Counted from the first letter of the stretch, positions 17,551 through 26,902 are shown. The stretch is DNA of 64,000 nucleotides from Kribbella solani (GCF_014205295.1 NZ_JACHNF010000001.1:3472001-3536000); one strand, 5' to 3'. Program-made: numbers and translations. Notes: generated from the letters alone by a model not told the origin.

Positions 17551-18981
17551 ATGGCGAAGCCACCGATCCCCCTCGGCTCCTGGGGCGAGATCTCGACCTG
17601 GGTAACGTCGACCGACGACAAGGGCAAGCCGATCAAGTACAAGTCGCAGGCCAAGTTCCGCGACCACGACGGTCGTGTGCGCCAGGTTTCGGCGTACAGC
17701 AAGACCAAGACGGCGGCCGAACGGGCCCTGTTGAAGAAGCTCCAGGACCGCGCCAGGACCAACCAGTCCGGCGAGCTCACCGCGATGTACAAGGTCAACC
17801 GCCTCCTCGACCTGTGGGAGAAACGGTTCGAGGGACTGATTGCCGACGGGAAACGCTCACCCACTTCCCTCGTCACCTATCGCCGCGTCCTCAAGAACCA
17901 CATCCGCCCGGCCCTCGGCGAACTCCGCATCGGCGAAGCCACCACCCCACGCATCGACGCCGTCCTCGCCAAGATCAAGAAGAACGCAGGAGCACCCACC
18001 GCCAAGACCTGCCGCGCCGTCCTGTCCGGCTCCATGAAACTCGCCGTCCGCTACGGCGCACTCTCCATCAACCCCGTCCGCGAAGTCGACACCATCGAAG
18101 GCATGCCCAAGTCCCAACCCCGAGCCCTGACCGGCGAAGAAGTCACCCTCCTCAGAACAAGCCTGGCCACCAACGAACCGGCTATCCAGGCCGACCTCCC
18201 CGACCTGACCACCTTCATGCTCGGCACCGGTGTACGCATCGGCGAGTCCCTCGCCGTCCTCTGGTCCCAGGTTGATCTGGACGCCGGCACTGTCGAAATC
18301 ACCCACACCATCGCCCGCATCCCCGGCGAAGGTCTCGTCCGCAAGATCACCAAGTCCAGAGCCGGCGAACGCGTCCTCAGCCTGCCCCAATGGGCCATCG
18401 CCATGCTCCGCACCAGACACGCCGCCGGCATCCGCCTCGACGAGCCGATCTTCGCCGACGCCCTTGGCGGCTACCGCGACCCTTCCAACACCCGTCGAGC
18501 CCTCCGCACCGCCCTCTCGCCTGTTGGCAGCACTGCTCGCCGCGATCTGGGCGAAAGCCTGAAGACCCTCCGCCGCCAGACCCACCTGACCCGCAAGGAG
18601 GTCGCCCACCAACTCGACTGGCCCCAAACCAGAATCGAACTCATCGAAACCGGCCGCATCAAAGTCGACCACCAACTCATCAAGACCCTCGTGGCCACCT
18701 ACGACATCCAGCTAGACCACCACCACGCCCTACTGGCGCAACTTCACGAAGCCGCCCAGCCAGCCGAATCCGACAAACTCGCCTGGGTCCGCTCCCACGC
18801 CCTCCGCAAAACCACCGCCACCGCCCTCGACGACGCCGGCCACACCGCCCGCCAAATAGCCGACCAACTAGGCCAAGCCAAAGTCTCCATCACCCAAGAC
18901 ATCTATCTACACCGCCAAGCCGCCAACCCAGCCGCCGCCCAAGCCCTCGAACACGCCTTCGACGACCCGGATCTCCCTTGA
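17551..18981 (+). CDS. Second tyrosine integrase, paralogue of element 1 integrase, with internal HTH
   Basis: A 476-residue integrase aligning without gaps with the first over 450 residues. Catalytic positions match: R229 (GTGVRIGE), K268 (ITKSRAGE), H416 and R419 (SHALRKT), Y452 (DIYLHR). Position 442, His in the first, is Gln here (LGQAK). Residues about 330-395 again form an XRE-like insert (SLKTLRRQTHLTRKEVAHQL). The close kinship suggests the same tRNA-Lys target. It lies on the plus strand, reading away from the repeat at 17270-17310. The ATG at 17551 is followed by the shared PLGSWGEI start region. Confidence 0.92.
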   Translation: MAKPPIPLGSWGEISTWVTSTDDKGKPIKYKSQAKFRDHDGRVRQVSAYSKTKTAAERALLKKLQDRARTNQSGELTAMYKVNRLLDLWEKRFEGLIADGKRSPTSLVTYRRVLKNHIRPALGELRIGEATTPRIDAVLAKIKKNAGAPTAKTCRAVLSGSMKLAVRYGALSINPVREVDTIEGMPKSQPRALTGEEVTLLRTSLATNEPAIQADLPDLTTFMLGTGVRIGESLAVLWSQVDLDAGTVEITHTIARIPGEGLVRKITKSRAGERVLSLPQWAIAMLRTRHAAGIRLDEPIFADALGGYRDPSNTRRALRTALSPVGSTARRDLGESLKTLRRQTHLTRKEVAHQLDWPQTRIELIETGRIKVDHQLIKTLVATYDIQLDHHHALLAQLHEAAQPAESDKLAWVRSHALRKTTATALDDAGHTARQIADQLGQAKVSITQDIYLHRQAANPAAAQALEHAFDDPDLP

Positions 18982-19286
18982 ACGAGGACAGATTCCGGTA
19001 CCTGATGATTTGTGATCCGAAGGTTGCGAGCGTGCCGAACGGCCATCCTGGCTCCAGCACGTCGCTCGCCAGCCGTAGCATCGCGCGTGCGGGAAGCCGG
19101 CGCCCGCGACGGCGCCGGACCGGTAGGGCTGCGGGTTGGTCGAGCGTTGCTCACTCGTCCATGCCGCCTACGGGACGCACGGCAACCGGCTATCGCATAC
19201 TTCACCTGGTTCGGCTCCAGGTGAGCCCGGTCGTCTGCCGCAGGCACGCCGCCCCCGAACGGCGGATACGCCGGGGGCGGTCCAAG
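18982..19286. other. Intergenic, no gene seen
   Basis: About 300 bp between the second integrase and the 2H phosphoesterase gene. Readings here are extensions of the neighbours in other frames. A GGGGGCGG stretch at its end could be part of the ribosome binding site of the next gene. Nothing else recognised. Confidence 0.4.
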
Positions 19287-19925
19287 ATGGCTCGCATGAC
19301 GGATGTGACGGAATTGCGCGACCACTGGTATTGGCGTCCCGGCTGGAGAGCTGGCCGGTCCTTCTACACCTGGCACATCACGTTCGCCGACTCGCCTGCG
19401 GTCGTGGACCTGGGCCAGCAGTACGCGGCCGCGCTGGCCGACCTGCCGGAGTACGACCCGATCCCGTTGCGGTGGCTTCACCTGACCATGCAAGGCATCG
19501 GCTTCACCGACGAGACCGAGCGCCGCACAATCGACCAAATCGTCGAAGCAGCGCGAGGCCGGCTCGCCGCGATCCCGCCGGTTGACATCACCATCGGCCC
19601 TGCCCAGATCGACACCGAAGCACTTAAGCTTCCCGTCCAGCCTGTCGAAGCACTGACCGGGATCCGCGACGCGATCCGGACGGCTATCGCCGATGTACGC
19701 GGCGAGGACAACGTCACCGAGTCGCCGGACTACCGGCCACACGTCTCCATCGGCTACACCAACACCACCGGCCCAGCGCGGCGCGCGGTCGAGTCCCTGG
19801 CCCGCCACACGCCCCGGACCACGCAGATGACCGTGGAGGCTGTCGCGCTGATCGATCTGAACCGCGACCACAAGATGTACCAATGGACCACCGTGGCCGA
19901 AGCCCAACTCGGTGGCCACCGCTGA
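19287..19925 (+). CDS. 2H phosphoesterase (2'-5' RNA ligase superfamily)
   Basis: A 212-residue protein with the two HxT/S catalytic motifs of the 2H superfamily: HLTM (about residue 67) and HVSI (about residue 153), each flanked by hydrophobic strands. Members hydrolyse or ligate 2'-5' or cyclic phosphate bonds in RNA and nucleotides. ATG 19287 is preferred; ATG 19296 is an alternative. It is not in an obvious operon. RNA repair or cyclic nucleotide cleavage are both possible. Confidence 0.78.
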   Translation: MARMTDVTELRDHWYWRPGWRAGRSFYTWHITFADSPAVVDLGQQYAAALADLPEYDPIPLRWLHLTMQGIGFTDETERRTIDQIVEAARGRLAAIPPVDITIGPAQIDTEALKLPVQPVEALTGIRDAIRTAIADVRGEDNVTESPDYRPHVSIGYTNTTGPARRAVESLARHTPRTTQMTVEAVALIDLNRDHKMYQWTTVAEAQLGGHR

Positions 19926-19978
19926 CCCTCGGGAACGCGGACCCGAACCAGAGGTGGCCACCGGTGGTGGTGTGGAGG

Positions 19979-21049
19979 TTAGGGATGGTCACCGGGCGAA
20001 AGCAGAACCAGTCCGCAGTCGCAGATGTATCGAGGCGGCCCGGGCAGGTTGGCGTACGGCGGTAGGGCATCGTCGCGATAGATGTCATGTCCGCGCCGCG
20101 TCGTCGAGACGAGGACCCGCTCTGAGCGCGGAGGCCGGATGCCCCCGGGAAAGAGCATCACCCGGCCACGCCTGACATCAATCGCCGGCGCAGTGATGGC
20201 CGTACGCGCCGTGGAACGCGCCGGTCGGGAAGTTCGGTTGGGCACAGGCATGACACGCGGGCCAGACGTGCCGGCACCTTCGTTGTCTCTTGCTGCCGCG
20301 GCGGCCGCTGCGATCTGCGTGAGCAGCCACGCCGGTGGGTGAAGGCCGTCGCTGGCCAAGGTCATGTCCGGCAGCGGCACCGTGATCGATGCGGTGCGGT
20401 CACCCGGCTCGGGCGGCCAGCGCAGCGGAACATCGTCGCGGGCCGCGACACCAACCTGGACACCGACCGCTGCGTTGTCGAGGTCGAGGGTCCAGCCAGG
20501 CAGTCCATCGGCGTAAACCACGTGCGGAACCCCTGTGCCGGGATGCCACAGCCAGACGTCGACCAGGCCAGCAGCCACGTAATCGCAGTGCCGGGCTCGC
20601 CATGCCTGATCGGCGAGTGGCTGCTGCTGAACTTCGATCGCGAGCCGTTCGCCGGCACGCAACGTGACCTGGACATCTGTGCGCCGGCGGCGATCAAGCG
20701 TCCAGTGTTCGATGGAGACCTTGGCAACGTCGGGTTGCGATCTCGCCCAAGTCGCGACGAGTTGTTTGGCTTCGGCGTGCCACCAACTCTCGGGACCGTG
20801 CCCGCCGATAGGGGCTTCGTGCGGCGGGTGCGAGAAGTGATGCCGTCGTGCCCCACCGATGCGGCCCTTGACGATCAGGGGCACCTCGCGGGGCTCTCGA
20901 AGATCGAGACCTTCGTGGCAGAGCAGGCACACCAGGCTGCGGTCGCCGGAATACCCTTTCGCCTTCCAGTACTCGAGCGGCTGACTGGTGATCTGCACCT
21001 CGTGGCCGGTGGTCAGATCGAGACCGATGACCAGCAGGTCCTTCGGCAT
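19979..21049 (-). CDS. CoiA-like competence/nuclease-family protein
   Basis: A 356-residue protein resembling CoiA: an N-terminal CLLCHEGLDLREP zinc-type pair, HHFSHPP, ESWWHAEAKQLVATW, RRRTDVQVTL and LAIEVQQQPL, the last two matching the D-x(n)-ExQ core of a PD-(D/E)XK-like nuclease. The C-terminal tail has another Cys pair (CDCG). CoiA acts in natural transformation of Firmicutes, but homologues in actinobacteria lack that context, so a DNA-processing role in mobile DNA is more likely. It is convergent with the 2H gene. Confidence 0.65.
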   Translation of the reverse strand: MPKDLLVIGLDLTTGHEVQITSQPLEYWKAKGYSGDRSLVCLLCHEGLDLREPREVPLIVKGRIGGARRHHFSHPPHEAPIGGHGPESWWHAEAKQLVATWARSQPDVAKVSIEHWTLDRRRRTDVQVTLRAGERLAIEVQQQPLADQAWRARHCDYVAAGLVDVWLWHPGTGVPHVVYADGLPGWTLDLDNAAVGVQVGVAARDDVPLRWPPEPGDRTASITVPLPDMTLASDGLHPPAWLLTQIAAAAAAARDNEGAGTSGPRVMPVPNRTSRPARSTARTAITAPAIDVRRGRVMLFPGGIRPPRSERVLVSTTRRGHDIYRDDALPPYANLPGPPRYICDCGLVLLSPGDHP

Positions 21050-21714
21050 CTACGTTCCCTTTCGACGAAGAACGCGCAGATGCCGGACAGCAGGACACAA
21101 CCCCGCCAAGACGCAGCTCATCGTCGCGTCCGTCCGCCACCGTGCGCATGGACAGATGCCCCGACGAGAAAGTCGTCAACGAGAGTCAGAAAATCGAAGG
21201 GAAAGCCGCAGCCGTTAATAGGCGAGTGTTATGAAAGTGGCACTCAGATGGCCGAAATCAAATTCTGTGGTGTGCGCGGCGAAAGAGTCAGCTATAGATA
21301 TCAGTCAAAGTAAGCCGTGTTCTGGGGCGAACTCAGACTACCGCACCAAGGCCCTAGAGGCTCGGTCAGACAGCATCGGCGGCGTGTGACGCCCTTCCCG
21401 ATGCCAGCCGGGAAAGGGCCGAAAAGTCCGGCGCCACGGTTGCAGACATGACACTCGACGATTGACTCCGTCGAGCGTGGGTGCAGCGTTGCCGAGGACA
21501 GACTCTCGTCACCCGGACGACAGTTGGGGACCTCGGTCATGGACCTGCCTGAGCTCGATCGCGCGTGGCTGCGCACGATCGAGGTGCTGCGTGGCGGCTG
21601 GCCCGTCGTTACGACCGCCCCATCCAATGACGTACGGCGTTGTGGCCCGCGATACCCGTGCGGTGCATCCGCCGAAGCGTCGCCTCGGAGGAGCCTGTCT
21701 TGGCCATCGCAGAC
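21050..21714. other. Intergenic, no supported gene
   Basis: About 660 bp between the CoiA-like gene start and the PPC gene end. The part around 21215-21310 is notably lower in GC and could hold the promoter of the CoiA-like gene. Short readings on both strands have no recognisable protein features. Confidence 0.4.
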
Positions 21715-22173
21715 TTAGTCAAAGGTGAGTAGTGGCACGTTGTAGAGGTTGGGTTGGCGGGGGCGGGTGAAGGTGGGAGCGGTTACCTCGACAAGGTAGA
21801 GCTCTGTAAGGAACTGGATCTTGGCGCCTAGAAGGTGGCTGGTGTGGGCGGTTGCCGAGTTCGCCTTTAGGCCGACTGAGACGTGGATGTGGGGTAGGAC
21901 GGTGCCGGTCTGCTCGTCGTAGGCGAGGGAACCGCCGCCGATGGCTTCTACGTTTTCGAGGTGGACGGAGCTCCAGACCGGGGCGTCGGGGTCTTCGAGT
22001 TTCTCGCAAGTGCCGACCAGTTGGGCGTCGCGCATGCCGGCGATGAACATGGGGATGAAGCCCTGGCGTACGTCGTACTCGGCGCAGAACTCGGCCAGGG
22101 CCGGGTAGAAGTCGTCACCGTGGTCGAAGTGGACGGCGAAGGTGCGGCCCAAGGTCAGTTCGGCGGCGCGCAA
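21715..22173 (-). CDS. PPC/PCC (DUF296) domain protein
   Basis: A 152-residue protein covering one PPC domain: TFAVHFDHGDDFYPALAEFCAEYDV at the start, GFIPMFIAGMRDAQLV, and LPHIHVSVGLK with the HxH metal-binding motif. In bacteria the stand-alone domain is a trimeric, often zinc-binding protein of unknown role; in plants it is tied to AT-hook DNA-binding proteins. I chose TTG 22173, 6 bases after GAGGAG; no ATG or GTG fits better. It follows the regulator gene by 2 bp, so they are cotranscribed. Confidence 0.75.
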   Translation of the reverse strand: MRAAELTLGRTFAVHFDHGDDFYPALAEFCAEYDVRQGFIPMFIAGMRDAQLVGTCEKLEDPDAPVWSSVHLENVEAIGGGSLAYDEQTGTVLPHIHVSVGLKANSATAHTSHLLGAKIQFLTELYLVEVTAPTFTRPRQPNLYNVPLLTFD

Positions 22174-22175
22174 GG

Positions 22176-23628
22176 TCAGCTCCTCTGGAGGTCGTTGAGG
22201 TAGGCAACGTATCGAATCGCGGTGTTCAGGCCGCGCGTGGACAGGAGGCGGCTGCGTGGATGCACGATGTCGTCGACCCCTGCGACGGCGAGTTGCTCGC
22301 AGCGGCGGTGGAACCAGGGCCAGGGGATGTTGAGATAGCTGGCGACCGCGGCCAGGCGGCGTTGTGGGGTCGACTCGGCGACCAGGGACTCCGCGGCGAC
22401 CGAGGCTTCCACATCGCTGAATACTGACCGACGCGACGGAGGTGCGCTCGCGTCGACGTACCAAAGACCGGATCCGCCTAGCCAGTTCGCGACCATCGCG
22501 TCACCGGCGAGCACGAATCCTTCAACCTCCGCGTGCTCGGGCTCAGGGCTGAACTCGACGGTGATCCCGAAGACTTCCATCAAAGCCACCGCGAGCAGAA
22601 GAAGCACACGCTCGTACCGGGGCGACGCCGCCACGTCGAGTTCCGAGACGCGCAAGGCCCTTCGCATCTGCGGGAACCAGCGCGATGTACGGCGGAGGTA
22701 CTCGTACTTGTGCCGCCACAACAGCCACGACGCCGCCTCCTCGCCGCGGTTCTCGCGCGTCCAGAAGAACGGCTGCCCCGACAACCGATCCAGGTTGCGC
22801 GTGATGTGGCGTGCGCAGAACCGTGACCCCAGCCACTGGCCGGCCACCGCGTTGAGCGTCGGAACCTCGCTCAACGCAACATCAGAGGTGCGGCGGCCGT
22901 CGTGATGGGCCAAGCGTCCTTGGCTGCTCACCAGTTGCGCGTCGTCGGCGAGCAGGGCGACATCGGTGTTCGTTGCCGCCCAGATGATGCCCGTCGTGAG
23001 GTCGTCGAGGAGTGCGGCCGTCGAGATCGGCTGCGGTCCCGTACGGCGGCCCGCGCGGTCGACGAAGCGGCGCCCGTCCAAGGCGTAGAACCGCCGCTCA
23101 TGATCGACTGCGATGACCAAAGAGCGGCGGTCGGGCCGACTCAGTGGCGCGCCCGCGTCCTTGCCCGGGTCGACCAGTAGCCAGCCCTCCCCCGGCAACT
23201 CCACCTCGCGGTAGTGCGCGGCGATCCACACCCGCGTACGACCGGCCGCCCGGCACGCGCACCGTCTCTGACTGCGCGGCCGGCCAGTGATCGGTGGTGA
23301 GATCCAGGAGCGAGACCGGCTGTACCGGCAGTTGCTTCGTGGCGACCCGGCGCTTGTAGAAACCCAACTCCGACGGCTCCGACTTGCGCAAGATCGAGCA
23401 CAGCGCCATCCGGACCTCAGCGGAGGGCCAGGTGTACCAGCCACACTCCCAGTCCGAGATCGACTTCGCGGTCACGAGCATCGTCTGTCCAGTCGCGCGG
23501 TAGATCTCGGCGCTGACCAGATCAGCAAGCTTTCCCTGCGACATCCCGCCACGCGCGGCGCGCAGCAAATCATTGCGCCGCCGCGGCTGCGTACTGCCCT
23601 CGAACGCGAAGCTCGGCCTGCCCGTCAT
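22176..23628 (-). pseudogene. XRE-type regulator gene interrupted by a frameshift
   Basis: Two readings in different frames together make one protein of about 480 residues. The first starts at ATG 23628 after GAGGAGG and carries a helix-turn-helix (GMSQGKLADLVSAEIY, SISDWECGWYTWPS) and RVPGGRSYAG. The second continues from VWIAAHYREVELPGEGWLLVDPGKD to the stop at 22176 and contains helical regions. The frame changes near 23215-23250. It may be a real mutation or a sequencing error. The downstream PPC gene follows by 2 bp. The start region is divergent from the XRE-DUF5919 gene, sharing 126 bp. Confidence 0.6.
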
Positions 23629-23694
23629 GACCCTCCTCGGGAGTCTCAGGGCAAGCCTGCCCGCCACCCGCCGGACAGCGTCACGGCATAACGA

Positions 23695-23740
23695 GACATC
23701 TCCAGACGTCTTGGTTCAGCTCAAAATGTCCCGAAATGTC
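23695..23740. promoter_or_regulatory. ATGTC repeat operator upstream of first XRE-DUF5919 gene
   Basis: GACAT at 23695-23699 and GACGT at 23705-23709, then ATGTC at 23726-23730 and 23736-23740. Each pair is spaced exactly 10 bp, one helical turn, and the two pairs point in opposite directions. The same paired ATGTC motif recurs upstream of the second DUF5919 gene (26335-26383). A -10-like TAGGTT at 23742-23747 lies 7 bases before the GTG start. Confidence 0.5.
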
Positions 23741-23754
23741 TTAGGTTAGGACTC

Positions 23755-24498
23755 GTGCCAAACGAACGACTGCGTGCCGCGATGGTGGAACAGGGCCTTA
23801 CCCATCATGCACTCGCTGAGGAGCTCGGCGTCAACGTCAAGTCCGTCGAGCGCTGGGTCGTGGGCGCCATCGTCCCGTTCCCGCGCAATCGCCACCGCCT
23901 GGCGGTTCGGCTCAGTCGTGACGAATCGTACCTGTGGCCGGACGCCCTCACTCGGGACCGGGCCGCCGCGCTGGCCGAGAGCGAAGTAGTCCGCATCTAT
24001 CCACACCGCGCGGACGTACCCGCGGACGAGTGGCGGCAGCTGTTCGAGGACGGCAACGAGGACATCGGCATCCTCGTGTACGCCGGGCTCTTCTTGGCGG
24101 AGGATTCGGGACTGCAGCGTGTGCTTCGGAAGAAGGGCAAGGCGGGCGCTCGCGTACGCATCTTGCTCGGCGATCCGGACGACGTACACATCGCCGAACG
24201 CAGCGAAGAAGAAGGCATCGGCGACGCCATCGCCGCAAAGATCCGCAACGCTCAAGTGCTGTACGGCGGGCTGCTGAGCGCACCTGGTATCGAGTTTCGC
24301 CTGCACCGTACCGTCTTGTACAACTCGATCTATCGCGCCGACGACCGACTCTTCGTGAACACCCACATCTACGGACTGCCAGCCGCGCAGGCACCGCTCT
24401 GGCAACTACGCAAAATCCCAGGCGGCGAACTCGCCGGCCACTACCTGGACAGCTTCGAACGAGTCTGGGCCGACGCAACCCCGATGACCGAATCCTGA
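23755..24498 (+). CDS. XRE-type regulator with DUF5919 (phospholipase D-like) domain, copy 1
   Basis: A 247-residue protein. An N-terminal helix-turn-helix (about 1-60, LTHHALAEELGVNVKSVERWVVG) is followed by a domain of about 170 residues that matches DUF5919, a phospholipase D-like fold region (YAGLFLAEDSG, RVRILLGDPDDVHIAERSEEEGIGDAIAAKIRN, FRLHRTVLYNSIYRADD). No paired HKD motif is seen, so it may sense rather than cleave phosphodiesters. GTG 23755 is close to a -10-like box, suggesting leaderless mRNA. It precedes the NUDIX gene by 16 bp and is about half identical to the protein at 25574-26317. Confidence 0.8.
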   Translation: MPNERLRAAMVEQGLTHHALAEELGVNVKSVERWVVGAIVPFPRNRHRLAVRLSRDESYLWPDALTRDRAAALAESEVVRIYPHRADVPADEWRQLFEDGNEDIGILVYAGLFLAEDSGLQRVLRKKGKAGARVRILLGDPDDVHIAERSEEEGIGDAIAAKIRNAQVLYGGLLSAPGIEFRLHRTVLYNSIYRADDRLFVNTHIYGLPAAQAPLWQLRKIPGGELAGHYLDSFERVWADATPMTES

Positions 24499-24514
24499 CG
24501 ACAACGGAGTCCTG

Positions 24515-24991
24515 ATGCCGCGGCGAATCGACTACTACGACGATCCGAACGCGCCCACCGCGAACAGCATGGTCCCGTCGGTCAACGTCGTGATCGAGAA
24601 CGACGTCGGCGAGATCCTGATGATCGAACGCTCCGACAACGGCAACTGGGCACTGCCCGGCGGCGGAATCGATCTCGGCGAGTCGCTGTCACAGGCCGGC
24701 GTGCGCGAAACCAAAGAAGAAACCGGCATCGACTGCGAAATCCTCGACGTACTCGGCATCTACACCGACCCCAAGCACATCATCCTGTACACAAGCAACG
24801 GCGAAGCCCGTCAGGAGTTCTCGATCCTGCTGCGCGGCCGAGCAACCGGCGGTACGCCCACACCGAGCAGCGAGAGCACCCGAGTCCGCTGGATCGCCCA
24901 GACCGAACTCGACACCCTCCAGATGAACGCGACAATGCGCCGCCGGATCAACCACTACCTGGACCCCAACGCAACGCTCTACTTCGACTAA
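24515..24991 (+). CDS. NUDIX hydrolase
   Basis: A 158-residue enzyme with a complete Nudix box: G50, E56, RETKEE at 64-69, G71 (GX5EX7REUXEEXGU). It hydrolyses a nucleoside diphosphate linked to another group; the substrate is not predictable from sequence. It follows the XRE-DUF5919 gene by 16 bp and is probably cotranscribed. Its 3' end overlaps by 4 bp that of the convergent HD gene. Confidence 0.88.
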   Translation: MPRRIDYYDDPNAPTANSMVPSVNVVIENDVGEILMIERSDNGNWALPGGGIDLGESLSQAGVRETKEETGIDCEILDVLGIYTDPKHIILYTSNGEARQEFSILLRGRATGGTPTPSSESTRVRWIAQTELDTLQMNATMRRRINHYLDPNATLYFD

Positions 24992-25527
24992 GCCGCCAAG
25001 CGGTGCTGCACGTTCAGTACCGCCGTACGTAGAGCTGGGCTCGATCGCTGCACCGAGCGGTGTACGACATGCTCACGCGGGTAACGGCTCAGGATCTCGT
25101 TCAACCGTTCCTCGACACCAACGGGAACACCGTCGACGGCTGATGTCAGATCGCAGTACGTCAACGCATCAAGCAGACTCCGATCTGGTACCGCGAACTC
25201 GCGCGCGAGATCCACAATCCCGCGCTCCTCAGCTTCGACGAGAGCGCCACTGTGATGAGCGACCAGCTGACAGAGGACTGGAGCGGCATCAAGTTCGTCC
25301 CGCAGGTACCTGGCGCCGTCGAGCGGATGAAAGTCGGCCGAGCACACCGCTGACGAATAGCCGATGTCGTGCAGGTAGGCCGCGACCACGATCAGCTCGG
25401 CGTCCATACCCAAGATGCCCGCCAAACCCCGCGCTCGTGCCGCCACACCTTGCGTGTGTGACCACCGTCGAGGCAACTCGTCGGCCAAGAGCCGACCAGC
25501 CAACAACTCTGCATCCGTCGCACTCAT
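24988..25527 (-). CDS. HD-domain phosphohydrolase
   Basis: A 179-residue protein with a metal-binding HD pattern: RWSHTQGVAARARG, AAYLHDIGYS, FHPLDGARYLRDE and LVAHHSGAL, followed by DALTYCDLTSAVDG. This matches small HDIG-type hydrolases that act on nucleotides or related phosphates. I chose ATG 25527; the longer reading has an implausible Arg/Ser-rich N-terminus. It is downstream of the second DUF5919 gene (46 bp) on the same strand, mirroring the DUF5919-NUDIX pair. Confidence 0.82.
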   Translation of the reverse strand: MSATDAELLAGRLLADELPRRWSHTQGVAARARGLAGILGMDAELIVVAAYLHDIGYSSAVCSADFHPLDGARYLRDELDAAPVLCQLVAHHSGALVEAEERGIVDLAREFAVPDRSLLDALTYCDLTSAVDGVPVGVEERLNEILSRYPREHVVHRSVQRSSPALRTAVLNVQHRLAA

Positions 25528-25573
25528 CACCCGCACGACATTACGACGGCCCACCACCACCGCAACAGCCTGG

Positions 25574-26317
25574 TCAGCCGACTGACTGCGGCGAACTCTT
25601 CGCCCAGACCGCCTCGAAGCTTGCCGCGTACGAGTCGAACATCTCGCTCTGGGCAGACTGACGGTAGTGATATACCGGCGATCGCGCCGCCGGAACCCCG
25701 TACGCATGCTGATTGACCAGCAGATCGCCATCCGAGCGATAGATCGAGTTGTACAAGACCGTGTCATGCAGCCTCAACTCGACTCCCTCCTCCCGCAACA
25801 TCGGCCCGAGCAGAGCCAACGAGTTGCGGATCTTCGCGGCCATCGCCTCGCCGATCTCCTCCTCCGCTCCCCGCTCGATCACGTTCACGCTGTCGGGCGC
25901 TCCAAGCGCAATCCTGATGCGTACGGTGCGACTCTTCTCCCGGAGCAATCGCACAATCCGGGCGTCCTCCGCAAGGAACAGCGCGCTGTACGCCAAGATG
26001 CCGATCTCCGACTCGGCCGACTCGAAGAAGGACAGCCAGCCCTTCTGGCCGATGGTCGTACGGCGCGGGTAGATGCCGGCGATCTCGGCCGACGAGCGGC
26101 GCGACTCGGCGAGCTTCCGGAGCTCGGGCCAGAGGACCTCCTCGTCGACACCTAGCAGTTGGGTCAGCGCCGCGCGGCTATGCGGATGCGGCAAATTGCC
26201 GCGTACCCATCGGTCCGCGGTCTTCGGGTCGACGTGCAGCGTCGCCGCCAGGTCCTGCGCAGTGAGGTTCGCGCTGTACAGAGCGCGTCGGAGCGCCTCG
26301 TTCACTTCGATCGCCAA
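25574..26317 (-). CDS. XRE-type regulator with DUF5919 domain, copy 2
   Basis: A 247-residue paralogue of the protein at 23755-24498, about half identical across the whole length: helix-turn-helix LTAQDLAATLHVDPKTADRWVRG and the same core RLHDTVLYNSIYR. TTG 26317 is used as start; GTG 26305 is an alternative. The two copies point at each other and enclose the NUDIX and HD genes, each pairing one regulator with one nucleotide hydrolase. It is likely autoregulated through the ATGTC repeats upstream. Confidence 0.78.
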   Translation of the reverse strand: MAIEVNEALRRALYSANLTAQDLAATLHVDPKTADRWVRGNLPHPHSRAALTQLLGVDEEVLWPELRKLAESRRSSAEIAGIYPRRTTIGQKGWLSFFESAESEIGILAYSALFLAEDARIVRLLREKSRTVRIRIALGAPDSVNVIERGAEEEIGEAMAAKIRNSLALLGPMLREEGVELRLHDTVLYNSIYRSDGDLLVNQHAYGVPAARSPVYHYRQSAQSEMFDSYAASFEAVWAKSSPQSVG

Positions 26318-26334
26318 CTCTTACCCGACAGTAG

Positions 26335-26383
26335 ATGTCTGTAAATGTCTCTCGGAGGCTAGCATGAAATGTCCGTAAATGTC
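26335..26383. promoter_or_regulatory. ATGTC repeat operator upstream of second XRE-DUF5919 gene
   Basis: Four ATGTC copies at 26335-26339, 26345-26349, 26369-26373 and 26379-26383: two pairs each with 10-bp period, within GTAAATGTC contexts. The same arrangement stands before the paralogous gene at 23755. Confidence 0.5.
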
Positions 26384-26457
26384 CTGGATCGCGGTTCTGC
26401 TGTCCGTGTCCTTGCGGCGAGGCTTGAGCCACGCTCGACAACGCCGTCGGGCGGTCA

Positions 26458-26760
26458 GTGAGTCTGATCGAGGGGACCGGATTGATGCGGCGCGGAGAGC
26501 TCTATCGGTATCGAGATCCGTCGGGAGTCAGTGGTACGGGCGTGGTCGCGCTGGTCGTCGAGTTCCCGCCGAACGAGGACGGCCGGCAGTGGGTAGCCGT
26601 CAAGTGGCTCGGGCCGCACCCGTGCATGACGTTCTGGCCGAGTGTCGACGACCTGCTCGAGATTCACGGGCACTTGGGCGCGTCGGAGATCCGGTGGATG
26701 GACCCTGACCCGTTCGATCCGGATGACAATCCAATGCTCGCCTACTCGGGTCGCCCCTAG
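26458..26760 (+). CDS. Hypothetical protein
   Basis: A 100-residue protein (91 if ATG 26485 is the start) with a GELYRYRDPSGVSGTGVVALVVEFPP start and a compact mixed alpha/beta pattern ending in SEIRWMDPDPFDPDDN. No family is recognised. It is on the plus strand, divergent from the XRE-DUF5919 gene. The next plus-strand gene starts 143 bp later. Confidence 0.5.
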   Translation: MSLIEGTGLMRRGELYRYRDPSGVSGTGVVALVVEFPPNEDGRQWVAVKWLGPHPCMTFWPSVDDLLEIHGHLGASEIRWMDPDPFDPDDNPMLAYSGRP

Positions 26761-26902
26761 ACCGGCGAGGCCGGCGTGCGAGCCGCACCCCCGCGCCGGT
26801 CGCGCCTTCCAACTCCTCGTCGCATCCACCCGAGGACCTGTCCCTGCCACCGCTTCCCCTGTCGGTGGCAGGGCCAGCATTGTCTGTGCCCTGGAGGGCC
26901 CT

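Noticed and set aside
21231-21390. Small plus-strand reading resembling a DUF397-type protein
   Set aside because: Only a vague WPKS-like start; lacks the conserved core, so not supported.
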